A DNA stretch of 64,000 bases from Ashinkailepas kermadecensis (lineage: Eukaryota; Arthropoda; Thecostraca; Neolepadidae): assembly GCA_034440615.1 (NCBI GenBank), contig JAOTOM010002251.1, forward strand, positions 1 to 64,000. Reading direction: 5' to 3'. Of the stretch, positions 1 to 9,944 are shown one piece after another; positions within the stretch are counted from its first letter, which is position 1; each line of letters starts with the position of its first letter. A program made the position numbers and the translations under genes. Below the pieces are notes generated by a model, which was given only the letters and a program-made list of their open reading frames with translations, was not told where the DNA came from and ran no database searches.

Positions 1-894
1 TTATATAAAGAAAGTGTGAGGGGCAATACTTGAATATTACTGGGGCTCCATGCTTGTACAGAATATTCCACGTCGGGTCGCACATATGCTAAGTACAGTT
101 CTTTTATGACTTCCTTGCTCTTATATCACACTTCTATTAATGAGCCCCACCACCTGAGTGCCTTGTTCCTAGGGTATATATTTCAATCAAGGTAAATTTT
201 GATTCTTTGGCTCTTTTTGACTATGAGGTATTTTAGCATGAAAATGACCATGTGACCACTCATTTTCTCTGCAAATGATTACTTTTCAGTTGGCAGAAAT
301 ACACGATCATAATCTTCACTACAAATATAGCACATAGTGTGTAATTATCAGTACCTTGTGTATCACAGACGTGATAAATAATAAATTCAACACTTCATGC
401 ACTCCATTCAATACTCATTGCATGATAGCAGCATCACAGTGAACTTCCAGTCTTGATTGCATGTTATGGAAGCATGTAGTTGACACTGTTCCATGTCTGG
501 AATTAATGTGGTGGGCACCAAAGGACAGTGTAGTCAATGCCTGGATGAATTTCTTCTTTATCATGTCTGGCACACCAGGTACATATAATTATACAAGATT
601 GGCTATATTTGTAGAGTGAAGATTATGATCATATATTTCTTTGCCAACAAAAAGTAATCATTTGCAAGGAAAAGGGAGAGGTCACATCATCTTAATCACT
701 TTAAAAAACAGTGTATTAGAAGAAGAAAATAGAATCCAAAGAATCCAAATTTGCATTTATCTGCAGTAATACTGATTTTTATGAATTTTTTTTTTAATCT
801 AAAAAAATGCTCCAATTCAAAACCTAATCTAGCCTGGCTTGACCTTTTTTAAAAAAAAATAAGGAAAACATTGGTGTTTGTTATAAAAAAAAAA

Positions 895-1015
895 ATTGTG
901 AAAATTTTGTCAACAAAATCCTAACCCAGCTTAACCAAACATAACCCCTTTCTTTGCCTCATGGAGGTAAAATTGTGTAAATCTTGTCTTGTGGCTTCCT
1001 TAAACTGCAATACTA
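895..1015 (+). repeat. Dispersed TAACC-rich repeat, copy 1
   Basis: This copy carries the ordered landmarks CTTAACCAAACATAACCCC, CTTTG-TGCCTCATGGAGGTAAAAT and AACTTGTC-like words, followed by CCTTAAACTGCAATA. The same landmarks recur near 27200-27310, 43925-44020 and 44130-44225, and in reverse complement near 1735-1835 and 27000-27100. The family is not recognised. Confidence 0.6.
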
Positions 1016-1734
1016 AATAATGATTACTGTAGGTTTTAAAGTTCGAAATTTCCATTCATTTTTGTCAAACAACTTGGGAACTATTTTCCTTAACAAGCAG
1101 GTTGTTAGCTTATGTTGGTTTGGTTAAGTTGTTCTAATTAGTAAATTTTCATGAAAATTGGTTGAATTTTTCAAATTTTGGGGATTTTTTTCTTCAAAGG
1201 AAGGTTGGCCTAGTTAGGTTGTGTTATGTTATGTTATGTTGGATTTACGTTTTATGTTTAAAACAGTACTTTTTATGCTTTTACCTCGAATCAAATGATT
1301 TTGACCTGCTCTGAATCATGAGTTGAATTGGATCTCAAGATCTATGAGTCAAATGTGAGTCAACTAAAAAACTTGAGTCCAGCACAAGTCTGGTGGTCCC
1401 ATCATCTTAGTCTAATCATGCATATGCATACAGTCATACATCTAAGTTTGTATATTTTCTTCTTACATGCTATGTTATGTTGCATTTTTATTTCTTTTGA
1501 ACCTCATTTTTATGCTGTTACCCAACTTCAAGCCCATTTTTTGTGTTATTTTCCTGCCAACTGAATTGCATGCATTTGCAGAGGAAATAAGTGGTCACAT
1601 CATGTTAACCAGATTGATAAACATTGCATTGCAAACAGAGATTCCAAGAATTGAAAAATTACCTCAAAGTTCAAATTTGACTCCAAAAAAATATCCTCTA
1701 CAACTTCTGAAAATTTGGGTATTCTTGTTCTTCA

Positions 1735-1835
1735 AGGTATTCACAACACAGGTTTTGCACACATTTTTACCTCCATGAAGCAAACAATGGGGTGAGATTT
1801 GATGAGGTTTGGCTAGGTTAGGTTTTTTTTTGGAA
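1735..1835 (-). repeat. Dispersed TAACC-rich repeat, copy 2 (inverted)
   Basis: This is the reverse complement of the repeat at 895-1015. It reads AGGTTTTGCACACATTTTTA, then CCTCCATGAAGCAAAC, then GGTTTGGCTAGGTTAGGTTT. With copy 1 it forms a loose inverted pair about 700 bp apart. Confidence 0.55.
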
Positions 1836-2430
1836 AATCCCCCAACAAAAACAATTTGGATTTGCTTTTCTTTAAAACCAGGTTAAGACAAGAACCTAAC
1901 CAACCTGATTAACCTTACATGGATTATTTTTAATGGAACATTTTCCTCTTCAAATATCTTGGTACCTGCAGGCCCAATCACACTTTGAGCAGGCCACTTC
2001 AATCATAACACTGTGGCACTGAATAAATGCTCCTCACTAGCAGGATTCTTCGGAAAAGGAAATCGTTCAACTTTCTTTCAACTAAAAGTCGACACCTTTG
2101 TTTTTTCTTCAAATTTCATTTGCAAGTGTCAAAACAGCTAATATAGTCTAGTGTATCCTTGTTCAGAACAAAAATACATTTGGGGAAGGTTAAGATAGTC
2201 GCAAAATTTCAGAACTAAAAGCATAACCTAGCCTAGCCTAAGCTCCTTTTTTGTTTTGGAAGCTAAACCTATGTTAGGTGTAAGATTATGCATCTTTGGT
2301 GTGGAGGTGGGACATTTAGATTGATAATGGGAGGTGGTATCCAAATGTCATTGAAGATGGCAAATATTTAGGAGTGATCCATTGACAAGTAATCAGCTGA
2401 TAATGCTGTCACAATCCCTGAATACATGCA

Positions 2431-2597
2431 GGGGACGAGTGGTCCAGGGGTAAGATGCTCGTCTCACAATCGAAAGATTGTGGGTTCGAGTCTCACCTGT
2501 CGCTACTCTTCGCCCGCGACCAATCGGCGTGAGAGATTGGCGACGCTATATGACTCAACAGTCGACGTGTCGTAAAACCAATAACCAACCAACCAAC
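2431..2597 (+). mobile_element. tRNA-derived SINE, full length with 13-bp TSD
   Basis: The tRNA-like head has an A-box-like GTGGTCCAGGGGTAAG and a B box GGTTCGAGTCT. The body follows, and the tail ends AATAACCAACCAACC. A perfect 13-bp direct repeat, CTGAATACATGCA, flanks it at 2418-2430 and 2598-2610, as expected for target-primed reverse transcription. The anticodon-arm position holds a perfect hairpin, ACAATC-GAAA-GATTGT (2467-2482). The element ends only about 30 bp before the candidate splice acceptor of the exon at 2637. Sister copies lie at 21015-21181 (+) and 29415-29585 (-). Confidence 0.93.
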
Positions 2598-2636
2598 CTG
2601 AATACATGCAAATTGTCATTCTCGACAGCAGCCACC

Positions 2637-2757
2637 ATGGAGCCTGAGACAGTGTACAATCCGACCACCATCATCGGCCACACGCCGCGCAGTCACTATC
2701 TGGACAACATTAGCCATGCCTCGATCAATCCGAGACGCTGCGCCAACATCACCCTGG
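2637..2757 (+). CDS. Exon 1 (start exon) of a predicted two-TM membrane protein
   Basis: The gene is not recognised. The ATG at 2637 sits in a near-ideal context (GCAGCCACCATGG). Forty codons follow, ending CANITL, with strongly GC-rich third positions, unlike the flanks. Just upstream, TCATTCTCGACAG at about 2616-2628 could be a splice acceptor, so the exon may begin with 5' UTR. The best donor is CTGG|GTCAGT after base 2757, phase 1. It fits the phase-1 entry of the exon at 4965-5107, whose own donor is also GTCAGT. The peptide is hydrophilic with two N-glycosylation sequons (NIS and NIT) and would form the segment before the first transmembrane helix. An alternative donor (CAG|GTGGCT after 2784) is phase 0 and does not fit exon 2. 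Seen: start context, codon bias, splice words. Inferred: membership of one gene. Without transcript data the model could be wrong. Confidence 0.5.
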
Positions 2758-2997
2758 GTCAGTGGCGCCCATCGCACCTCCAGGTGGCTTCAGTGTGCGA
2801 CCGCCGGTTGTCACTGCCTGTTCCGATCCTGGACCCTTACTCCCGGACCTCATTGCGGGACTGCACTATGTCTCCGAACTATGTTCCCCAGGCTCATTAT
2901 GGGTTTCAATCCCCAGTTTTGGCTTTAGTCGGATATCTGGCGGAGACTATACCCCTTAGAATATCGTGGCAATCAATGTTCATGCTTGGTCGGAACA

Positions 2998-3038
2998 AGA
3001 CCGCAGCAGTCGATGCACCCCAAAACCCAAATAACTAA
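2998..3038 (+). mobile_element. Tail-only copy of the I-like LINE
   Basis: The segment GCAGCAGTCGATGCACCCC followed by AAAACCCAAATAACTAAC matches the extreme 3' end of the LINEs at 17938 and 48808. No other LINE sequence precedes it, so it is either a severely 5'-truncated insertion or an old remnant. Confidence 0.6.
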
Positions 3039-3468
3039 CATTACTGTTCATGCTATTTCCGAAGTTGTTTGTGCGTTCTGCAGTGGTCTGAACTTTTGTA
3101 TTCCGATAAAAGTTATATTTTTGGTTATCTTGAGTGGATGTGTGTGACAGCGGGCATGGTATATGATGGAGAGGTGGTTAGTTTGTTCAGATTGTATTTG
3201 CGAGGTTCCGAGTTCTAATATCGGTAGCCACTCTTAGTTCCTGCTTGTTTTGACTGATGATGGCAGGAGAACGTCCGTCCGGGGCGCATGGGATAGTTTC
3301 GTGCTTAGTTGCAGAACCTCACTTATCATGGCACCATGCCAGTGTTTGGTCTCAGTGTTGCTGAAAGTAGCGGGGCAACCTTCCCTCCCCATGTTTGAGT
3401 TGTCTACAATGCTTATCATTCCTCTGCTTTGGTTTTATGTCAATACTGCGTGAATGACTCGCCGATTT

Positions 3469-3830
3469 AGCATGACGTATAACGATATGACGACATGACG
3501 ATATGGTGACGTGAGGATATGACGATATGGTGACGTGAGGATATGACGGCATGACGATATGGTGACGTGAGGATATGACGGCATGACGATATGGTGACGT
3601 GAGGATATGACGGCATGACGATATGGTGACGTGAGGATATGACATGACGATATGGTGACGTGAGGATATGACGGTATGACGATATGGTGAGTGACGTGAG
3701 GATATGACGACATGACGATATGGTGACGTGAGGATATGACGGTATGACGATATAGTGACGTGAGGATATGACGGCATGACGATATGGTGACGTGAGGATA
3801 TGACGGCATGACGATATGACTATGTGACAT
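3469..3830 (+). repeat. 32-bp minisatellite array
   Basis: Tandem copies of a 32-bp unit built from ATGACGATATGGTGACGTGA and GGATATGACGGC, about 10-11 copies with small indels. Because 32 is not a multiple of 3, translations cycle through frames. The long minus-strand ORFs here (SYPHVTISS-type peptides) are repeat artefacts. Confidence 0.93.
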
Positions 3831-4964
3831 TATGGGCGTCTGGATGCGACCTCCTGCGACCTCATGCGATGCGAGATATCTCTGCAGATTGGGAAGTCGA
3901 TTGCCCTTGGGATAGGTCGGTTGTCTCGTAGCTGAGAGTTTTCGGGTACAAATTTAACCGGCTGCTTGCGTTTGTTCTCCGCCTGGCCCTGATTGTGGTG
4001 AAGGAATGGCGACGCCGCCTTGCCCACACAGTGCTGCTGGCGTCGTTAAATAGTCCATTGCAGAACACTGCCACATCAACCGCTCCTCCGTGTTGCGCAG
4101 TACACACCACTATGTCATCCACGATGGTAACGAGGAGATGTGGCACTCAGTACATGCGCCGGTGCCTCGGTGACGAGTAGTACGACGAGTAGTACGACTA
4201 CGACTGTTACGTGGTAGTGAGGCATGGTTTTGGTGACACTGCTGCCTCCTCAGGGAGATGGTATTCGGTGGCATGGCGACTGCCGTGACGACCTCGTGGT
4301 AGTGAGGCATGGTTTTGGTGACACTGCTGCCTTCTCAGTGAGATGGTGTTTGTGCGTGAGTTTGTGTGTTGAATTTGACCAGCCTGCCGCCGTGATGGTG
4401 ATATCGGCTGTTGTGTGTGTGTGTGGTTAGTGTGACAGCGACTGCCGTGACGCATGTGATGCGTGCTCGGACTTCCTTGGCCACGCGTCATTGGCGCCCA
4501 TGTGATTGTAGCGAGTCAAGATGTGCAACCTTGACACTGGCACCTCGAACACGGTGATGGGCGTCGTGGCTTTCTTGATGATTGATTACTGTGGTGAAAT
4601 TGAGACGTTGGTCACAGGTAATCTGCACTGTTGTTGTCGCTGATACCATGAGTGATCCCCATATTGTCCCAGTTGGATGGTCCTTTGCTTTTCCGTCGGA
4701 GATAAACTTGTCAACAATCTATTCACTCGTTTGAACGAGGCTGGTACCCCAACGTGGCTCATTGCATCCCACTGAATACCGTCTATGTCCAACACCGGAC
4801 GTGGGAACGTCTTTGTCCTGATGGCATAGTTATCGCCGTGAAATATCTACGGCAGTTGATGCGCGCCAAAGCTCAAGTATAGACAGAGGACGATCGTATT
4901 CGGAGTGTCAGTGTTGTTGCATTTCTGACGACGAGGCGCTGTTGTGACGGCGACATCTCCTCAG
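3831..4964. other. Non-coding, candidate intron 1 sequence
   Basis: No recognisable gene. It holds an 85-bp direct duplication (4211-4380), a segment near 4365-4432 similar to 15150-15215 (both contain GTGATATCGGCTGTT), and a weak LINE-tail trace near 4852-4880 (GCAGTTGATGCGCGCC). Confidence 0.5.
4211..4380 (+). repeat. 85-bp direct duplication
   Basis: GTGGTAGTGAGGCATGGTTT starts at 4211 and again at 4296. Both copies continue through TGGTGACACTGCTGCC and a TCAG(G/T)GAGATGG segment, giving two tandem copies of about 85 bp. Confidence 0.8.
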
Positions 4965-5107
4965 TGGTGGTAGGCATCATATCGGCGATGATCGGGCTGG
5001 CGCTGGTGTTGTACGGGAGTCTGTTCTACGCCAGCTTCGCCTCCGACACTGACCACGAGTCGGCCGCCGCAAGGGAGCGCCACCTGACCGACCTGCACAT
5101 GTACCAG
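4965..5107 (+). CDS. Exon 2 of the predicted two-TM membrane protein (first TM helix)
   Basis: This 143-nt open segment is flanked by an acceptor (CATCTCCTCAG before 4965) and a strong donor (CAG|GTCAGT after 5107). It enters in phase 1 and exits in phase 0. With one carried base it encodes 48 residues. They begin with a hydrophobic helix of about 25 residues (VVVGIISAMIGLALVLYGSL and on to FYASFA), then an acidic/basic hydrophilic stretch (ASDTDHES, ARERHLTDL) ending MYQ. Third positions are GC-rich. Exit phase 0 fits the exon at 14423. The intron between them, if real, is 9.3 kb and carries a CR1-like LINE, an I-like LINE, a SINE and a LINE derivative. I do not recognise the protein family; the role is inferred only as a membrane segment. 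Confidence 0.6.
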
Positions 5108-5477
5108 GTCAGTGCACCCAGCAATCCGCTCGTACCATGTCCTCACCACTACAGATGACCCAGGGCTGTGTATCGTGACACCTTAGATGTACTAGGGCGG
5201 TGTGCCATGACAACCCGTCCGTGCCAGGTCATTGTGCCCCGACACCCAACATCCTTCCTGTCACTAGTGCAGCTGTACCTGGTTACCATCCTTGTCCGCA
5301 CGTGCTTGCCGGCGCGTGTGTTCCGTGTGGGTGACAGCGGTAGCTTCTTGCGGATGCGTTCGTTGCTCTTGCAAGTCAAGATGAAGACGTTTTGATCGTG
5401 AGATTCAAAGCCATATATCGGATGAAATTTACAGTTAGTCAGAAGCAGCCGCCACCGCTGCCATTTTCCCGTCTGTT
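5108..5477. other. Candidate intron sequence
   Basis: I see nothing coding here: unique sequence between the donor at 5108 and the 5' edge of the CR1-like LINE. Confidence 0.4.
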
Positions 5478-5798
5478 AAGATAGCGGCCCGACGTCGGAA
5501 GAGGTATTGCGGTGGCCTTCAGCTATCGCTTCGGTTGCAGGAATGCGTTGGAGGTGCTGAAATTTGGTGGTCTGGAGTGGATCTGTGGCGACAGCCCGGG
5601 TACTCGAGGGCCATTGGGCTGAATACCAGGGTGGCCAAGATTTGCAAGGAACTTGGGATGGGGTTCTTGGATTTGTGGGGGGGATTTCTGGGGAGGACTG
5701 AAATGTTTGCATTAGATGGGTTACATTTGAGCAAGAGAGGAGTGGAATTGCTCAGCAATAGGTATGAGGAAGCTCTCAATGGGAAACAGGGAAACTAG
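5478..5798 (+). pseudogene. LINE ORF1 fragment, SGNH/GDSL esterase-like
   Basis: The last 87 codons are open from 5535. They contain YSRAIGLNTRVAKICKELGM, GFLDLWGGF and ALDGLHLSKRGVELLSNRY. This matches the C-terminal blocks of the SGNH-hydrolase (esterase) domain found in ORF1 of many CR1 elements, including the catalytic D-x2-H pair (DGLH). Earlier residues (PRRGRGIAVAFSYRFGCRNA) are in another frame from about 5486, so a frameshift separates them. The N-terminal half of ORF1 is absent. It ends just before ORF2, as in autonomous CR1 elements. It is decayed and is not expected to make protein. Confidence 0.7.
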
Positions 5799-5868
5799 GC
5801 AGGTCATGGGGGGGGGGATGTAGCTGATCAAGAGAGAAGTCTGGCAAGCAAAAGAAGGAATAGTTTAT

Positions 5869-8606
5869 CATGTTTTTATGTCAATGCCAGAAGTGTTAGG
5901 AATAAATTGGGGAACTGCATGCATATATGTTGTTCGAAAAGCTAGATTTGGTATGGATAACAGAGGCATGGGTTAATGAAAGCACTTTTTGGAAACAACT
6001 TGCAAGAATTTGAATTGACAGGCTACAACATGCATGCTTATCAAAGGAAGGCAAGGATAGGAGGAGGTATATTCTTGTATGTCAGACAAGTAATGAAATG
6101 CCATTCCATGCCATTCCAGAGAGGATAATGTACATAATGAAGAAGTAGAATCCTTGTGGTTAGATAACATTCTGAAGAATGGAACAAAATTTAGGATTGG
6201 GGCATTCTATAGACCTCCAGACCAGAATGAAAACATGGACAGGTTGATGAAGGAAGAGATAAGTAGGAGAGTGCAGGATAGAACTGTTTTGTTGGGAGAT
6301 TTCAACATAACAGGATTGGGAAGCAAAACTATAGGTCTAAACAAATCAGGACAAAGTTTCATGGATTGTTTTGAGGAAAATGTATTCTTTCAAATGATAC
6401 ATGAACCTACAAGGGAAATGAAATATTAGATCTTGTGCTTACTAATGAGGACAATTTTGTACAAAATGTGCACACAGGAGAGACCTTGGGTAATAGTGAT
6501 CACAACATTATACACTTCTCATTGTATGTTGGAAGTGTAGGAACCAATAAGACATTGATTCCAAGTTTTGCTAAAGGGAATTACAATGAGTTCAGGATCT
6601 TCCTGAATTAAATTCATTGGGAAGACTTATTGAACGGCTTAGATGCTTATGAAATGTGGAGAATGATAAAAGATAAACTATTTGAAGGTCAGGATAGGTT
6701 CATTCCCAATAGGCAAATTAGATTAGCCAGGGTTAAGCACCCTTCATGGCTGACCAGGGAAGTAAAGCATTTACTGGAGTCAAAGAAACAGGCATTCAAG
6801 AAACTAAAATATGCTAACTCTGAGGTAAACCTCAAATCATATAAAACAGCTAGAAATAAAGTTAGAATGTGTATTAGGGCATCTAAATGACTGGCTGAAA
6901 TCAAATTAGCTCGAGAATGTTCAGCAGGTAATGCTAAGAGATTCTTTAGCTTCTACAAATTTAAGGCTAAAAAGTGTAGTGTAGGACCACTGGAGGTAGA
7001 TGGGGAATTAGTGGTTTATGATTATGATATTGTGGAATCCCGAAGCAAGCAATTCTCATCAGTCTTTACTAATGAGAATTCTGGTAGAATAGAAACAACT
7101 GAATCTTATGCCATGACAGGTGATAGGTTGGAGGATGTTACAATAACTACAAAAGTTGTAGAAAAGCAGTTGCAGAATATAGAACATAATAAAGTTTCTG
7201 GACCAGATGATATATATGCTAGGTCTTAGTAGAGTGTGCTAAAGCTTTAGCAGCTCCCCTAGGTATAATTTTCAGGCGGTCTAGAATATTCTGAAGTGCC
7301 TGAAGATTGGAGAAATGCAAATGTAGTACCAATTTTCAAAAAGGGAAGTATGTAGTGTGTAGGGTACTACAGGCCAGTCAGTTTGACATCAATAGTTTGC
7401 AAGGTACTAGAAAATCTGGTTAAACAGAATGTTCAGATTCATCTTGATAGACACAACCTTTTAAGGGATACTCAACATGGATTTCGATCTCGAAGGTCTT
7501 GTTTAACTAAGCTTTTGGAGTTCATGGAGTATGTTACTAAAGAAGTAGACAATCAAAGCAGGATGGATGTTGTGTACTTGGACTCCAGCAAAGCTTTTGA
7601 TAAAGTTCCACATGGGAGGCTAATTCATCAACTACAGCAACATGGGATTGTTGGAAAAGTTCTAGGTTGGATTGAAGCATGGTTGAAGGGAAGGAAACAA
7701 AGGTAATGTTAAATGGATGTAAATCTGATTGGAAGGATGTTCTGAGTGGAGTACCACAGGGCTCTGTTCTAGGGCCACTTCTCTTTATCATCTTTGTGAA
7801 TAACATTGAGGTAGGAATAGAGTGTTCAAATTGTCTGATGACATCAAGCTGGTAGGAGTGGCAAACAGTTGTGATCAATGTATAAATATTCAACTAGACT
7901 TGGAGGACCTAAAAAAGTGGGCTGATCAATGGCAGATGTCTTTCAACTATGACAAGTATAAAGTTGTGCATCTGGGGTCTGGAGGTGAGACTTTCAGATA
8001 TACAATGGGAGGGAGGGAACTGGATGTTATTGAAGAGGAAAGGGACTTAGTGTGTTGGTTTCAAAAGACCTTAAAGCAGAAAAACAATGTATCTCAGCTA
8101 GGAACAGGGCACTCAGAATGCTGGGACTCATTAATAGAAGTATGATGTATAAGAGCAAGGAAGTCATGAAGAAACTGTACTTAGCATATGTGCGACCCCA
8201 CTTGGAATATTCTGTACAAGCATGGAGCCCTTACCTAGAAAAAGATATAGATCTGTTAGAAAGAGTGCAGCGCAAAGCAACTAGACTCATCAGTGGAATA
8301 GGTAACTTAGAATATGGAGAATGGCTTGTGGCATTAGATATGTACTCACTCAAGTATAGGAGATTAAGGGGGGACATGATTTAAATGTACAAAATTGGAC
8401 TAGATCAGGTCAATTTGAATGGCGCTCTTCAGTTTAGAGTATCACATAGGTGTCATCAATTCAGGTTAGACAAGTTGAGGTGTAGGACAGTTAAGCGACA
8501 ACAGGTCTTCAGTCAAAGAGTTGTTGATCAGTGGAATGGGTTGCTGGCTGATGTTGTGGGGAGTTCCTCATTGAATGTATTTAAAAGTAGGTTGTACAAT
8601 TTTTAG
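5869..8606 (+). pseudogene. CR1-like LINE ORF2: endonuclease and reverse transcriptase, broken
   Basis: The product would be an APE-type endonuclease plus reverse transcriptase for target-primed integration. Endonuclease motifs are visible as FYVNARSVRNKLGN (about 5874), ITEAW, RIGAFYRPP (6196), LLGDFNITG (6292) and SDHN near 6498. RT motifs include QHGFRSRRSC (7471), VVYLDSSKAFDKVPHGRL (7569) and GVPQGSVLGPLLF (7748). The catalytic box reads KLSDD at 7831-7842, where FADD is usual; both aspartates remain but the flanking residues changed. The C-terminal block 8100-8606 is well preserved, interrupted by a TAA at 8382. At least six frames are needed to read the protein, so the copy is dead. 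Length from endonuclease to stop, about 2.7 kb, is normal for the clade. Confidence 0.85.
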
Positions 8607-9734
8607 ACAAGAAAATCTTGTTTTTGAGTCGTAATTTGTGATGGATGGGGTGATATTTATGTTAAGTAAGTGTGCAGGACACAGACCCCTTCAAGCAGGC
8701 ATGGATGCAGTTTGAAAATTATTGATAAGGCATTCAATCCACATGTGTTAAGAGGGATCAGGGGAATAGGGCTGGACAGCTAGGGTAGATAGGCATTGAT
8801 AGGTGTGTGGGATATTGGTGGACTGGTTTCTTCAGGATGTGGGATGGTTGGGGTGGGTCTTTTTACCAGGCTTATGGTATCTTCCATTTGCAGACTTAAC
8901 TGGATGGGCCCTTGGGTCTTTTATTTAGTCTAAACGCTTTATGACTTTATATAGGATGTACCTAGCAGTGGATTCAGCACCATCCTTCGAGATGTGATAC
9001 TGATGAGATTGGCTATGGTAGCGCAATGGGTATGATGGGAGGAGTTTGTAATTGTTGAGTGTGTTATGCAATAGCAAGTGAATGGTGCTAGATGGGCTGG
9101 GATATATAGCTCCCTAGGAACTTGAGATAAGGGATTAATTGGGATGAGAGTATGTACATTGCTAGTACCTTTTCTAGATAGGCTTAACCCAGATGTGCCC
9201 CTGTGGCTCTTATTTAGCCTTAACACTTTATGACTTTAAGTCAGGATAATTACAACCGGTTGGAGCGCTGGTGTGCGCAACCGTGTTGTCCTTCAGTCTC
9301 GTCAGTGTCTGCGTGCTAAACAGTCAGTGTAAAGCCTAGGATAAACTAATATGCTTCAGAGTTGATCAAGGATCAGGCTTTAAGTTCGGTTCAGGACCCT
9401 TCTGTATGACGGTAAAACTGCACAGTGTTAAACCTTGATCTGGTTACAACGAAGGTGAAGTTTCATGCATCGTTCCTTGCAAATGCGTCCGATTACAGAT
9501 TGCTGGGATACAACTATTGTTTATAATCCACCTGTTCTTTCCACTTCTTCTCGGCATTGTATTTCGACGAGTTGGTGAGGCACCATCTGATTCGTGGAAG
9601 CATGCTTGCCTTTCGCTGCAAGGGAAAGTACTAAGTTTGCACAACATATGCAAATAATTATTCCTTGGGTTTGGGATTCTTGACATTTGGTACTGATGCA
9701 GCAGTGATATTTTACTTGTGTGCTAATTATGTAT
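8607..9734. other. LINE 3' flank and unassigned sequence
   Basis: The words TTTATTTAGTCTAAACGC-TTTATGACTTTA near 8919-8949 recur in altered form near 9208-9238, so the 3' end of the CR1-like LINE, or a neighbouring copy, seems partly duplicated. From about 9245 to 9734 I see no gene and no clear repeat. Confidence 0.45.
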
Positions 9735-9799
9735 GTGAGTCTCTATCTCTCTCCCGGCCGGAAGATGGCGTCGCCCGCCCCGGATGGCTCCCCGGGCGC

Positions 9800-9835
9800 A
9801 GTCGATGCGCCCGTAAACTACAATAACTAACTAAC
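9800..9835 (+). mobile_element. ~36-bp tail-only LINE insertion with target duplication
   Basis: AGTCGATGCGCCCGTAAAC followed by TACAATAACTAACTAAC is the LINE 3' tail. It interrupts the 5' UTR of the I-like LINE between GATGGCTCCCCGGGCGC and GATCTCCTCGGGCGC, an imperfect target duplication. The homologous 5' UTR at 31998-32030 has only one such block and no tail, so the insertion is supported by a filled/empty comparison. Confidence 0.72.
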
Positions 9836-9944
9836 GATCTCCTCGGGCGCCCGGCGCCCTCCCGCCCACGGAATTCAGGCGTCCCCCGGTAGGGGGCCCC
9901 TATATGGTGGTGCGTCACGAGCAGCAGAACACAAGTCACACATC

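Larger units (their letters stand above)
1..2417. other. AT-rich non-coding region
   Basis: No ORF here has coding character. The DNA is AT-rich with short homopolymers and many CCTAACC/GGTTAGG-type words (about 800-960, 1190-1260, 1800-1920 and 2220-2280). Two copies of a dispersed repeat lie in it in opposite orientations and are listed separately. It could be intergenic or an intron 5' of the exon at 2637. Confidence 0.6.
5478..8606 (+). mobile_element. CR1-like LINE, near full length, inactivated
   Basis: Domain order is esterase-like ORF1 (5478-5798), endonuclease (5869-6540), linker, reverse transcriptase (about 7000-8100) and the CR1-type C-terminal region (8100-8606). The reading frame is broken many times by stops and indels. 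The C-terminal words GDMI...MYKIGLDQVN, FSQRVVDQWNGL and SLNVFKSRLYNF are typical of CR1/Rex-like elements. A second, more decayed 3' end of the same type lies on the minus strand at 27620-27965. Confidence 0.88.

Noticed and set aside
2431..2505. Functional tRNA genes at the SINE heads (also 9971, 21015, 29510, 18624 and 11433)
   Set aside because: The acceptor stems do not pair, the anticodon arm is replaced or degenerate, and the full-length copies have SINE bodies, tails and target duplications.
3352..3830. Two minus-strand ORFs of over 130 codons with SYPHVTISS-type repeats
   Set aside because: They are translations of a 32-bp minisatellite; the unit is not a multiple of three, and similar peptides appear in every frame.
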